Positions 43,538 to 52,194 of a stretch of 64,000 nucleotides of DNA are shown one piece after another. Position numbers and translations under genes: made by a program. The DNA is from an uncultured Jannaschia sp. (GTDB lineage Bacteria; Pseudomonadota; Alphaproteobacteria; Rhodobacterales; Rhodobacteraceae), in assembly GCF_947503795.1 (NCBI RefSeq), contig NZ_CANNEZ010000001.1, positions 2,285,001-2,349,000 of the forward strand, read 5' to 3'. Within the stretch, counting starts at the first letter, position 1; every line of letters begins with the position of its first letter. Under the pieces are notes generated by a model. That model saw nothing but the letters and a program-made list of their open reading frames with translations, searched no databases and was not told the DNA's origin.

Positions 43538-44668
43538 ATGGCTCAAACGTCAAAGAGAAGGCTTCCTGACCCGGCACAGGTTGACGAGGCGGAGAAGCAA
43601 ATCAGGGAGTATTCTAGGACCGTGAAATTCACGGTAACGGAGTATTCCTTTGAATTCATTGTGCAAAAGCTGAAAGCAGACAGGTATTATGTACCGGGCT
43701 ATCAGCGTGAGTTCGTTTGGACGCCGGCCAAACAGTCCAAATTCATCGAGTCCGTGTTCATGGGGTTGCCGATTCCGTTCGTGTTCTTCTGGCAGGACGA
43801 AGAAGGCAGAATGGAAATCGTCGACGGTTCTCAACGCATAAGAACGATACGCGACTTCATGGACGATAAGGTTGCCCTACGAGGGTTGGAGACCCTGCCT
43901 GCCGCTAACGGTCTGCGTTTCTCGGACTTCGCGCCCTCTCGGCGACTGATGTTCTCGGAGAAGTCCCTGAGGGTCATCATCCTCGACAACTCCACGGATG
44001 CCGTGACGCGCACGGAGATGTTCGCACGAATCAATACAGGTGGGACGACTGCAAACGATGCCGAAGTGAGGCGCGGCAGCTTGCCCGGGCCATTTATGGA
44101 CATGGTCATCGAGTTGGCCGATTCGCCCGAGTTTGTCGAACTGACACCGATAAGCCGATCCTTGGTAGATAAGCGAGAACGCGAAGAGTTGGTGACACGA
44201 TTTTTCGCTTATCTGGAGAGTTTCGACCCGACGCTTGTCGCCTCGGATGGGGGTAATGGCGATATCCCGAGCTACAAGGAAGAGCCTAGGCGGTTCTATT
44301 TTTCCTTTGTCAAGGAAGCTAACGACCGGATCTCTTCTGAAATAGAACAAGATGATACGTCTCCTACTGCCGACGCAATGCGTGAAGAGTTCCTTCGGAC
44401 GCTGCAATTCGTGAACGCGGTTTCGCCAAATGGCTTCACGAAATCACAGACGGGCAATCAGGTTCCACGTGTGAGGTTTGAGTCCATCGCCGTTGGCTCG
44501 GCATTGGCGTTGCGCGCCGATCCAGATCTTTTGCTGCGTTCACCAGATATAACTCCGTTGTTGGAATCCGCCCCTTTTAAGGAAGCAACAAAATCGGACG
44601 CTGCAAACGTTAAGAGCAAGCTTCTAGGCCGTATTAGGCTAGTCAGAGATTGGTTGGCAGAACGATGA
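43538..44668 (+). CDS. DUF262 domain-containing protein
   Basis: A 376-residue protein of the DUF262 (ParB/sulfiredoxin-fold, GmrS N-terminal-like) family. The signature is YQREFVW (55-61) followed by MEIVDGSQR (residues 92-100), and FARINTGGTTANDAEVRRGS is the second conserved block. The HNH domain (DUF1524) found in GmrSD nucleases is missing. DUF262 domains bind or hydrolyse nucleotides and are thought to sense DNA or drive nicking. It is the first gene of the island operon and overlaps the HEPN gene by 4 bp (ATGA). An upstream GTG at 43526 is also in frame. Confidence 0.88.
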   Translation: MAQTSKRRLPDPAQVDEAEKQIREYSRTVKFTVTEYSFEFIVQKLKADRYYVPGYQREFVWTPAKQSKFIESVFMGLPIPFVFFWQDEEGRMEIVDGSQRIRTIRDFMDDKVALRGLETLPAANGLRFSDFAPSRRLMFSEKSLRVIILDNSTDAVTRTEMFARINTGGTTANDAEVRRGSLPGPFMDMVIELADSPEFVELTPISRSLVDKREREELVTRFFAYLESFDPTLVASDGGNGDIPSYKEEPRRFYFSFVKEANDRISSEIEQDDTSPTADAMREEFLRTLQFVNAVSPNGFTKSQTGNQVPRVRFESIAVGSALALRADPDLLLRSPDITPLLESAPFKEATKSDAANVKSKLLGRIRLVRDWLAER

Positions 44669-45381
44669 TTGATGTTCTAAGCCACCTTGACGAGCGGGAA
44701 GAAGAATTTGCGCGACATTTGTCGATCGCGCGAATGCTTGAGGCACGCGTGGATGACTTGGTCGACGAGGGCGATATCCATGTCGAAGTGCGGCACATAA
44801 ATACATTGAAGTCCGGCCTGTTGATCCACCTCTACAATATCGTTGAGGCAATCACGACTAGGACACTCACTGCTGTCGGTCAAACTGTCGTGACGGAAGC
44901 ACCCCGCCGTTGGACAGCGTTGGTATTGAAAGAGTGGGTACGTTCGGAAATCTGGAGTGGCGAAGAGAGGATTGGTGATGGAGCGCTGAGGCGACTAACT
45001 CAGGTCAGTGGCACGTTGGCATCCGGCAACAATCCGACTGAATTTGTGGTCAAAGGAGAACCAGGTAGTTGGGATGACAAGTCCATCCGCAAAGTGGCTG
45101 AACGCCTCGGCTGCCAACTGGTGCTTTCGCGCAGGATCAAGCGAGCAGCTTACGAAAAGGCCTTCCGAGATGACACCACGGCTTTGGAGTATCTTGCGCG
45201 AAAAAGAAATGCTATCGCACACGGTGCAAGCACATTCGAGGGTGGTGCAAACGAACTCACGTTGGATGACCTAGAAGGTCTGGCTAGACGCGTATTGCCT
45301 TATCTTCGAGCTGTTTCGGAGTCCTACCAAACTTTCTTGGAAAGCAAGAAATACCTGATCGAAGCGGAGATTGTTGCATGA
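44665..45381 (+). CDS. HEPN family protein, MAE_28990/MAE_18760-like
   Basis: A 238-residue, mostly helical protein. The HEPN ribonuclease motif Rx4H is RNAIAH (R181-H186) in LARKRNAIAHGA. The N terminus (LDEREEEFARHLSIARMLEA) and length fit the MAE_28990-like HEPN group, which is known to neighbour DUF262 genes. HEPN proteins of this kind cut RNA in toxin-antitoxin and abortive-infection systems. It is translationally coupled by ATGA overlaps to DUF262 before it and to the methyltransferase after it, so its dose is tied to both. Confidence 0.85.
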   Translation: MIDVLSHLDEREEEFARHLSIARMLEARVDDLVDEGDIHVEVRHINTLKSGLLIHLYNIVEAITTRTLTAVGQTVVTEAPRRWTALVLKEWVRSEIWSGEERIGDGALRRLTQVSGTLASGNNPTEFVVKGEPGSWDDKSIRKVAERLGCQLVLSRRIKRAAYEKAFRDDTTALEYLARKRNAIAHGASTFEGGANELTLDDLEGLARRVLPYLRAVSESYQTFLESKKYLIEAEIVA

Positions 45382-46433
45382 ACTGCGAACACCAGATTAT
45401 TGCAGTGGATCTGTTCTGCGGTGTCGGAGGTTTGACGCATGGTTTAACGCGTGCTGGCGTTCAAGTTCGAATTGGGGTGGATTTGGATCCTGCATGCCGT
45501 TTTCCACTGGAAGCTAACAATTCTGCCAAATTCATTGAAGCCGATGTTGCGGAGCTTGATCCCTCTGAGATCGCATCGGTATTTGAAGCCTCAGAGATTT
45601 CCCTCTTGGCAGGTTGCGCTCCATGCCAACCCTTTTCGTCGTATTCGCAATCAGCGAGACGAAATGGACCACATGATGATTGGGAGTTGCTGTCTTCGTT
45701 TTCCGAACTTGTCCTTGCCGTTCGACCGACGCTAGTCACGATGGAGAACGTGCCACCGCTCCAAAAGCAGCAGATTTTCCGAGACTTCGTAAGTGCATTG
45801 GACGAGGCTGGATATTTCGTTGATTTTGCAGTGGTAGATGGTCGCAACATCGGTCTGCCACAGCAACGGCAACGTTTGGTATTGGTCGCATCTCTCCTTG
45901 GACCGATCACAATCCCGGAGTCAGCGAAACCGCCGGTCACCGTAAGAGATGCCATTTCTGACCTGCCGCCTATAGAAGCGGGGACAGCAGACCTAAACGA
46001 TCCCCTCCATGCGTCCGCCTCATTAAGTGAGTTGAACTTGGAGCGAATCCGCCATTCAAAACCTGGCGGAACTTGGAGAGACTGGCCGGAAGAAATCGTC
46101 GCTGCCTGCCATAAACGAAGTACAGGCTCGACATACCCATCGGTTTACGGACGGATGGAGTGGGATAAACCGTCGCCAACCATGACGACGCAATGTTATG
46201 GGTTTGGAAATGGTCGGTTCGGACACCCCGAGCAGGATCGCGCAATCAGTCTTCGCGAAGCGGCGATGCTGCAGAGCTTTCCGAAGGATTATGACCTCGT
46301 TGCACCTGGTGCGACGATCAATTTTAACGTCTTGGGACGCATGATCGGCAATGCGGTTCCAGTGCTCCTAGGCGAATTCATCGGTGAGATTCTCGTAGAG
46401 CACGTTAGGACTCATGACGACAAGCTTGGCTGA
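45378..46433 (+). CDS. dcm: DNA (cytosine-5-)-methyltransferase
   Basis: A 351-residue C5 methyltransferase that should protect a specific DNA site. Motif I is DLFCGVGG (11-18), motif IV GCAPCQPFSS has the catalytic C83, motif VI is ENVPP (123-127), motif VIII is QQRQR and motif X is GRMIGNAVPV near the end. The target-recognition region between VIII and IX is short. The start overlaps the HEPN stop (ATGA), and Vsr overlaps its last 20 bp. The recognised sequence cannot be read from the protein. Confidence 0.95.
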   Translation: MNCEHQIIAVDLFCGVGGLTHGLTRAGVQVRIGVDLDPACRFPLEANNSAKFIEADVAELDPSEIASVFEASEISLLAGCAPCQPFSSYSQSARRNGPHDDWELLSSFSELVLAVRPTLVTMENVPPLQKQQIFRDFVSALDEAGYFVDFAVVDGRNIGLPQQRQRLVLVASLLGPITIPESAKPPVTVRDAISDLPPIEAGTADLNDPLHASASLSELNLERIRHSKPGGTWRDWPEEIVAACHKRSTGSTYPSVYGRMEWDKPSPTMTTQCYGFGNGRFGHPEQDRAISLREAAMLQSFPKDYDLVAPGATINFNVLGRMIGNAVPVLLGEFIGEILVEHVRTHDDKLG

Positions 46434-46836
46434 GGCACCAAATATCGAACCCGCGCGCTCTGCGCTAATGCGGCGGATTGGGCCGAAGAACACAAAGCCT
46501 GAAATGGTGGTTCGGCAGACTTTGCACCGTTTGGGCTATCGTTTTCGCTTGCATGCCAAAGAGCTGCCCGGACGGCCTGACATCGTGTTTCGCCCGCGGA
46601 AGAAGGTGATATTTGTTCATGGCTGTTTCTGGCATCGCCATCCAGGTTGTCGAAAGTCCACGTCGCCCAAGACAAGGAGAGAGTTTTGGGAGGCAAAGTT
46701 TGCGGCGAACCAGGCGCGTGACGCACGGGTTCAAGAAGACTTAATTGCTCTTGGATGGCAGTGTCTAATCATCTGGGAGTGCGAAACTTCGGATCTCATC
46801 TGTCTAGAAGATCGACTTAAGGTGTTCCTAAGGTGA
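46414..46836 (+). CDS. vsr: Very short patch repair endonuclease
   Basis: The 140-residue Vsr protein nicks next to T:G mismatches that arise when 5-methylcytosine deaminates. RIGPKNTKPEM begins the conserved part. The catalytic aspartate is D56 in GRPDIVF, and the zinc and active-site residues follow in FVHGCFWHRHPGCR (H69, H74, C79), with KTRREFWEAKF and a final WEC block. It overlaps the methyltransferase gene, the normal arrangement for a dcm-vsr pair. Confidence 0.95.
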   Translation: MTTSLAEAPNIEPARSALMRRIGPKNTKPEMVVRQTLHRLGYRFRLHAKELPGRPDIVFRPRKKVIFVHGCFWHRHPGCRKSTSPKTRREFWEAKFAANQARDARVQEDLIALGWQCLIIWECETSDLICLEDRLKVFLR

Positions 46837-46952
46837 GCTAAGAAGATGATGTCGTTCAAAGTAAGTAAATTTGTGATCCGAAAAGCCGGTGTCTCTCAAA
46901 CTGGCACCTGTGACGAAAACCTTTTATCACTACCGTCAATCGGAGTTTCAAA

Positions 46953-48632
46953 ATGAACGATGACCGAAAATCCGAGCAGTTTCGTTTTGAGCTGTCACTC
47001 AGTGTCCTCAACCACCTTGGGAGGAACCTTTACAGAAACTTCGTTACCGTACTCGGGGAAGCGATCTCGAATTCATGGGACGCCGATTCAAAGAATGTCT
47101 GGATCGATATTGATCGGTCGAACTCTTCGTTCTCCATCAAGGATGATGGGGTTGGAATGGACGCTGGCGATTTCCAAAACAAGTTTCTCAAAATCGGATA
47201 CTCCAAACGTAAAGATGGAAAGAGGCTCTCAGATGGAAAAAGGCCGTTCATCGGAGCTAAAGGAATTGGAAAACTTGCGCTGCTCTCTTGTGCGGACCGC
47301 ATCGCAATCTTCACCAAAACCGAGACGACGGAATATGTCGGAGGCGCAATCGACAATAACGATCTCGATCGTGCGATCACCGACGACCTCACACCGCAGC
47401 AGTATGAGTTAGAGGGTTTGGACCCCAGCATAGTCGGCGACCTGATGACTGATCATCCTCGCGGAACGATCATCGTATTTCAGAATATGAAGGAGAAAAT
47501 GAAGAACTCGGAGGCCTACATCAAGAAGATCTTGGCGATGAGCTTCAAGTTTTCGCTCTTCGATCCTGAATTCAATATCTATGTAAACGGAGAACGGGTT
47601 ACGGTTAACGACCTAAGTGATCTTTCCGGTAACACCGAATTCTTGTGGATCATCAACAAATATGATGACGCCTTCACTTCAGGAATGCAAAAACTGAAGG
47701 CAGAGCCGAATGGGGTTGTCACAGATTTGCCGATCAAGGGCTTCCTGGCAACTGTCGTAAAACCGCGAGATGCAAAGATCAGCATGACCGAAGAAAGGGC
47801 GTCGGTCGATCTCTTCGTAAACGGACGCCTGCGCGAAAAGAATATTCTTCGTCATATTCCGACACAACGAATTCTCGAAAGCTACCTCTACGGCCAAGTT
47901 CACTATGATAGCATGGACCGCACGGGCAAGGATCCGTTCACCAGTAGCCGTGAGGGTATTGTCGAAGACGACGCTTCCTTTAATGAGCTTCTGGAGTACC
48001 TCAAGAAAGATTTGGTGCCGAGGATACTCGACGAGTGGGATGCTTTGCGTCTTAGTAGGGACGAAGAGGGTGATGACGAAAACCCGCGCGTTTCCAAGAA
48101 GCAACGAAAAGCCAAGGCCCTTGTGTCAGAGACCGAAAAGGAGTTCTCCCCTCCGCCTGGGACGCCGCAGCGAGGTGAAGTCGAGGATTGGCTTAGAAGA
48201 CTTCGACCCGATGCCGAGTTCAATATCTCCGCCTATATCGACTGTTTTCTCTCGGAGAACCTAATTCGACAATTCATAAAAAACCAATCACTTCCTCTAA
48301 CCAAGCCAGCCGTGGATGAGATCGAAAAATGGAAAAAAAGAGAAGAAGAAAACCTCGCAGCTGCGAACATCAGCTACGATATAACTCGCTCTGTTGACGA
48401 CCTAGGGCACCTTGGGATGAAGGAGCTTAGCATTATGTCGGAAGGCGGAAAGAATGACTCCAGCGGTAGGCCGACCCCGTTATATCAGGACCAAACGACC
48501 TACACCCCAATTCGAAATGCAGTGGGCCATACCAGCCTGCTCACCTCAAATGCGAAAACGCAGTTGAGCATAACCCTTGAGAACATCAAGGCGCGCTTAG
48601 CTCGGTTACTGGAAAGGGTCAGAACGAGCTAG
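46953..48632 (+). CDS. GHKL ATPase (MutL/MORC-like) of a defence cluster
   Basis: A 559-residue protein with an N-terminal GHKL ATPase: N box EAISNSWDAD (36-45), DDGVGM (64-69), GAKGIGK (101-107), then an S5-like transducer with KISMTEERASVDLFVNGR. A charged linker (residues about 370-400) leads to a helical C terminus holding RNAVGH (R521-H526), an Rx4H pattern as in HEPN ribonucleases. MutL-like ATPases linked to cytosine methylases and Vsr are known from restriction systems. It starts 116 bp after vsr, so it may have its own promoter. Confidence 0.88.
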   Translation: MNDDRKSEQFRFELSLSVLNHLGRNLYRNFVTVLGEAISNSWDADSKNVWIDIDRSNSSFSIKDDGVGMDAGDFQNKFLKIGYSKRKDGKRLSDGKRPFIGAKGIGKLALLSCADRIAIFTKTETTEYVGGAIDNNDLDRAITDDLTPQQYELEGLDPSIVGDLMTDHPRGTIIVFQNMKEKMKNSEAYIKKILAMSFKFSLFDPEFNIYVNGERVTVNDLSDLSGNTEFLWIINKYDDAFTSGMQKLKAEPNGVVTDLPIKGFLATVVKPRDAKISMTEERASVDLFVNGRLREKNILRHIPTQRILESYLYGQVHYDSMDRTGKDPFTSSREGIVEDDASFNELLEYLKKDLVPRILDEWDALRLSRDEEGDDENPRVSKKQRKAKALVSETEKEFSPPPGTPQRGEVEDWLRRLRPDAEFNISAYIDCFLSENLIRQFIKNQSLPLTKPAVDEIEKWKKREEENLAAANISYDITRSVDDLGHLGMKELSIMSEGGKNDSSGRPTPLYQDQTTYTPIRNAVGHTSLLTSNAKTQLSITLENIKARLARLLERVRTS

Positions 48633-48673
48633 CTCGCCAAAACGAACCGCTTCGGAATAGCCGGATCTAAGGT

Positions 48674-48841
48674 CTACGTTCGATCCTTTGCTACACTGTC
48701 GTAGAGTTCTCTTTGCGTGGCCTCGAAGCGCTTTTGAAAGGGCCGTATTCGACAAAGTACATCTTCGACGCTTTGCGAGACCTTTTCAGAGCTAGAGTTG
48801 GTCGCTTCAGCAGCGGACCATAGAAGAATGAAGATTTTCAC
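48674..48841 (-). CDS. Possible small ORF, 55 residues
   Basis: A GTG-started frame reads VKIFILLWSAAEATNSSSEK and ends ATQRELYDSVAKDRT. It is the only open frame of note between the ATPase gene and the right arm repeats. No ribosome site is convincing and no family is recognised, so it may be chance. The rest of 48633-48902 shows nothing else. Confidence 0.2.
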   Translation of the reverse strand: MKIFILLWSAAEATNSSSEKVSQSVEDVLCRIRPFQKRFEATQRELYDSVAKDRT

Positions 48842-48902
48842 CGCTTCTTAGAACCGAGCGAATCCTCGGCCACTTCACTTGAATCGACAATTTTGCCCGA
48901 AT

Positions 48903-48926
48903 TTGCTGCACGTTTTGCTGCACAAT
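48903..48926 (+). repeat. Two 12-bp direct repeats, integrase arm-type sites at the right end
   Basis: TTGCTGCACGTT (48903) and TTGCTGCACAAT (48915) repeat with a 12-bp period and match the left-end repeats at 40088-40123. A partial inverted copy (TGTGCAGC) follows at once. Confidence 0.75.
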
Positions 48927-48997
48927 GTGCAGCGCATCCAAATCAGGCTTCAACCAAAATCAACAACTTAAAGGATTGATAAGGCACAACTTTCGGA

Positions 48998-49011
48998 CTT
49001 CGTCTCCGCCA
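48998..49011 (+). repeat. attR core
   Basis: An exact copy of the tRNA-Ser 3' end, CTTCGTCTCCGCCA, without the rest of the tRNA. It marks the right end of the island. Confidence 0.88.
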
Positions 49012-49701
49012 CCACCCCATTTGCCACGTCACCTTGGGCTGCGCGGACACCCGCGAAGCCGCTGTCGTTCAGTCGTTTTCAGGCAAGTCGCGATCTCTGG
49101 GCATCGTTCGTTTTGCCTGCTTCTGTCCCACTGCGTGGTATGATGTGAGGGATGGAGTCGGCGGCGCATTCCGGTCGGCTGGCACGGATCTTTGCAGCGG
49201 ATCTCGGCCGGAAGCCACATGGCGACGGAAGCGGCCAGTACCTCGTCACCGATCGATCCGGCGCAGATCACGATCGGTCCGTCCGCCGCGTGGCATTGGT
49301 GTCCGTCCTGCAGACGACATTGCGTGATTTGAAAGACCCGACCGGCGCTATCGGCACACGTTCTTCGTGCCGTTCTTCCCCTGACCCGAGACGACCATGT
49401 CGTACCGCCGATCGCCGCCACCTCCCTCCGTCTCATTGGACGAGAATGCCACGCCAAGCAGATCGCCATCTTAGCGCTTCGCGTCACAAATGCGGTCTGG
49501 GCCTCAATGAATTCAGCAGAAGTTTGAGGCTATCGGCGCTGTCGCGTGACCACTCGCGACAGGGTTCGATGGTCACCGGTCCGCGCCCTCGCCCTTGCCG
49601 AACCCGCCTCCGCAGAGACCTCGTCTGGATCGTCGATCGCGAAACGGACGGTTGCTTCGGCGAAACACTGTCCGCGCGCTGGGCGTTCAAAGGCGTGCTG
49701 C
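49012..49701. other. Region with no convincing gene right of the island
   Basis: About 690 bp are open in several frames because of high GC, but none shows a recognisable family, a ribosome site or a plausible composition. Short protein-like fragments, such as a minus-strand stretch reading GVAFSSNETEGGG before a stop at about 49360, suggest decayed genes. I do not assign one. Confidence 0.4.
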
Positions 49702-50586
49702 CTAGCCGTTCCGGTGCACCTTGACGTGATCGACGAAGGCGCGGAGCGCGGGCGGCATCAGACGGCGCTCGGTGTAGTAGAGCGACGGCGCGTCGAAGGG
49801 CGGGGTCCAGTCGCCCATCACCGTCTCGAGCGTCCCCGCGGTGAGGTCGGCGGCGGCATATTCGTCGAAGAGATAGGCCAGGCCGAGCCCTGCCCGCGCC
49901 GCGACGAGCTCGATGCCGTTCACGCGCAGCGCGCCTTGGGGAACGAATTCGACCGGTCGACCGTCTTTCTCCAGCGACCATGGCAAGGCCGTGCCGCCGG
50001 CGAAGACATGGGCGATGCAGTCGTGATCGGCCAGATCCTCGGGGGTCTCGGGCCGGCCCCGCGCGTCCAGATAGGCAGGGCTGCCGACCACGACCATGCG
50101 CTGCGGCGCGCCGAGCCGGACCGCGATCATGTCCCCGTCGAGCCGGTCGTCATAGCGCACGCCGGCGTCGAAGCCGCCCGCGACGATGTCGATCAGGTCG
50201 CTCTGGGCCAGGAGTTCGAAGCTCACGCCCGGATGGATCGCGGCGAAGGAGGCGACCAGCGACATCAGGCGCAACTCCAGGGCCGGGCGCGGCCCGTTGA
50301 TGCGGATGCGGCCCGTGAGCGTGTCGCCGCCCTGGATCGGCCGGGCCGCGTCGGCGAGCACGGCTGCGGCATCGGCCACGCGCGCGTTCAGGCGCCGTCC
50401 CTCCTCGGTCAGGGCGACGGACCGGGTCGACCGGTTGAAGAGGCGGACGCCCATTCGCGCCTCGAGCTCGCGGATGCGCTCGGAGAGCGTCGAGGGCGCG
50501 AGGCCGAGCTCGGCCGCGGCGGCACGGAAGCTGAGGCGACGGGCGAGGACGGAGAACTGGTGGAGCGTATCGAGGCTGGGGCGCAT
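49702..50586 (-). CDS. LysR family transcriptional regulator
   Basis: A 294-residue regulator with a helix-turn-helix (LHQFSVLARRLSFRAAAAEL, then APSTLSERIRELEARMGVRL) and an effector domain. The sequence resembles the large group that controls divergent oxidoreductase genes. It diverges from an SDR gene with 114 bp between starts, and a near-perfect palindrome lies at 50596-50611 beside its own start, so self-control and SDR control are likely. Confidence 0.9.
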   Translation of the reverse strand: MRPSLDTLHQFSVLARRLSFRAAAAELGLAPSTLSERIRELEARMGVRLFNRSTRSVALTEEGRRLNARVADAAAVLADAARPIQGGDTLTGRIRINGPRPALELRLMSLVASFAAIHPGVSFELLAQSDLIDIVAGGFDAGVRYDDRLDGDMIAVRLGAPQRMVVVGSPAYLDARGRPETPEDLADHDCIAHVFAGGTALPWSLEKDGRPVEFVPQGALRVNGIELVAARAGLGLAYLFDEYAAADLTAGTLETVMGDWTPPFDAPSLYYTERRLMPPALRAFVDHVKVHRNG

Positions 50587-50595
50587 GGACTCATC

Positions 50596-50611
50596 GTTCG
50601 GATATCCGGAC
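50596..50611. promoter_or_regulatory. Palindrome in the LysR/SDR divergent gap
   Basis: GTTCGGATATCCGGAC is a 16-bp palindrome with one imperfect pair, 9 bp from the LysR start codon. A second ATCCGG/CCGGAT inverted pair overlaps it to 50624. It is a likely LysR site. Confidence 0.45.
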
Positions 50612-50700
50612 AGGCTATGCCGGATCAGACGGATTATCGCACGCAGTCGATGCGCATAGCTAGGGGTCATCGCACGATCCACGTTGCAAGGAGACCAGCT

Positions 50701-51447
<747 letters not shown>

Positions 51448-51456
51448 GCGTCGGGA

Positions 51457-51476
51457 CGGGCGGGCCGGCGCGCCCG
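51457..51476. terminator. G+C-rich hairpin between convergent genes
   Basis: CGGGCG and CGCCCG pair around GGCCGG-type loop bases, 9 bp after the SDR stop and 26 bp before the end of the convergent MAPEG gene. It is a plausible bidirectional terminator without a T run. Confidence 0.4.
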
Positions 51477-51502
51477 CTCGCCCCTTCTGTTCCAGGCAAC
51501 GG

Positions 51503-51892
51503 TCAGCCCGTCAGCATCGTCACCGCGAGGTAGAGCGAGCCCAGCGACGCGGCCGAGAAGCCCAGGATCCGCGCGAAGGGCAGGCCCGTGTAGTAGAGCA
51601 GCACGAACCAGGCCCGGCCCGCGACCACGACCGCAAGCGCGGTCGAGACGCCCGGACCGGTTGCGCCGGATGCCGCGGCCGCCGCGAGGACGGGCAGGAC
51701 GTAGGCCGCGCTCTCGACCTGGTTGCGCCAGGCCCGCTCGAGGCGCAGCCCGAACGGCGTGCGGGTGATCGCGGGTCGGTTTGACGAGAAGCCGTAGCCG
51801 AACCCTTGGCTGGCATAGGCGTAGACGATCTCGACGGTCAGCGCCGTCATCGAGATGAGCGCATAGAGGATCAGGGCGGTGGTCGCTGTCAT
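51503..51892 (-). CDS. MAPEG family membrane protein
   Basis: A 129-residue protein with four hydrophobic helices and the MAPEG pattern RAWRNQVESAAYVLPVLAAA in the second helix, then GRAWFVLLYYTGLPFARILGF. MAPEG proteins are membrane glutathione-dependent or eicosanoid-type enzymes; bacterial members are little studied. Its start overlaps the stop of the DUF1330 gene by 4 bp, making it the third gene of the dehalogenase-like operon. Confidence 0.85.
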   Translation of the reverse strand: MTATTALILYALISMTALTVEIVYAYASQGFGYGFSSNRPAITRTPFGLRLERAWRNQVESAAYVLPVLAAAAASGATGPGVSTALAVVVAGRAWFVLLYYTGLPFARILGFSAASLGSLYLAVTMLTG

Positions 51893-52194
51893 GTCATGGC
51901 CTCCTGAGCGATGGCGACGAAGGATCGGGCGGGATCGAACAGCGCCTGGCGTCGCGCCCGCAGCGGCGCGTTGTCCGGGTCGGCGGACCAGGCGTCGAAG
52001 GCTGCGCGGTCGGGAAAGCGCAGGATCGCCAAAACGCCACCCGCCTCGCCCTCCAGCATCTCCGCTTGGGGCGCGACGGCGAGCGTCTCGACCCCGTGGC
52101 GCGCGTTGATCGCCTGAATCGGCCCCGCGTAATCGCGCAGCAACGCCTCCATGTCGGACACCGCCGGCGAAACGACCATCACGACGCGGCTCAT
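51889..52194 (-). CDS. DUF1330 family protein
   Basis: A 101-residue ferredoxin-like (dimeric alpha-beta barrel) protein. DYAGPIQAINARHGVETLAV is the family's central block, and LRFPDRAAFDAWSADPDNAP follows. DUF1330 has no known reaction, although related folds are mono-oxygenases or isomerases. It is joined by 4-bp overlaps to the hydrolase gene before it and the MAPEG gene after it. Confidence 0.87.
   Translation of the reverse strand: MSRVVMVVSPAVSDMEALLRDYAGPIQAINARHGVETLAVAPQAEMLEGEAGGVLAILRFPDRAAFDAWSADPDNAPLRARRQALFDPARSFVAIAQEAMT

Larger units (their letters stand above)
39985..49011 (+). mobile_element. Genomic island integrated at tRNA-Ser(GCU)
   Basis: The element runs from the tRNA 3' end to an exact 14-bp copy of that end 9.0 kb away. 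The integrase gene lies just inside the left end, and arm-type repeats lie inside both ends. Contents are the integrase, a small convergent ORF, about 0.8 kb of noncoding DNA, a DUF3883 nuclease-like gene, and a five-gene operon (DUF262, HEPN, cytosine methyltransferase, Vsr, GHKL ATPase). No replication, conjugation or phage structural genes are present, so it is a small integrative defence island. The cargo is clearly more A+T-rich than the host, while the integrase is host-like. Confidence 0.9.

Noticed and set aside
49152-49724. 190-residue plus-strand frame right of the island
   Set aside because: Composition is random for high GC, no ribosome site, no family resemblance, and it overlaps the end of the LysR gene.
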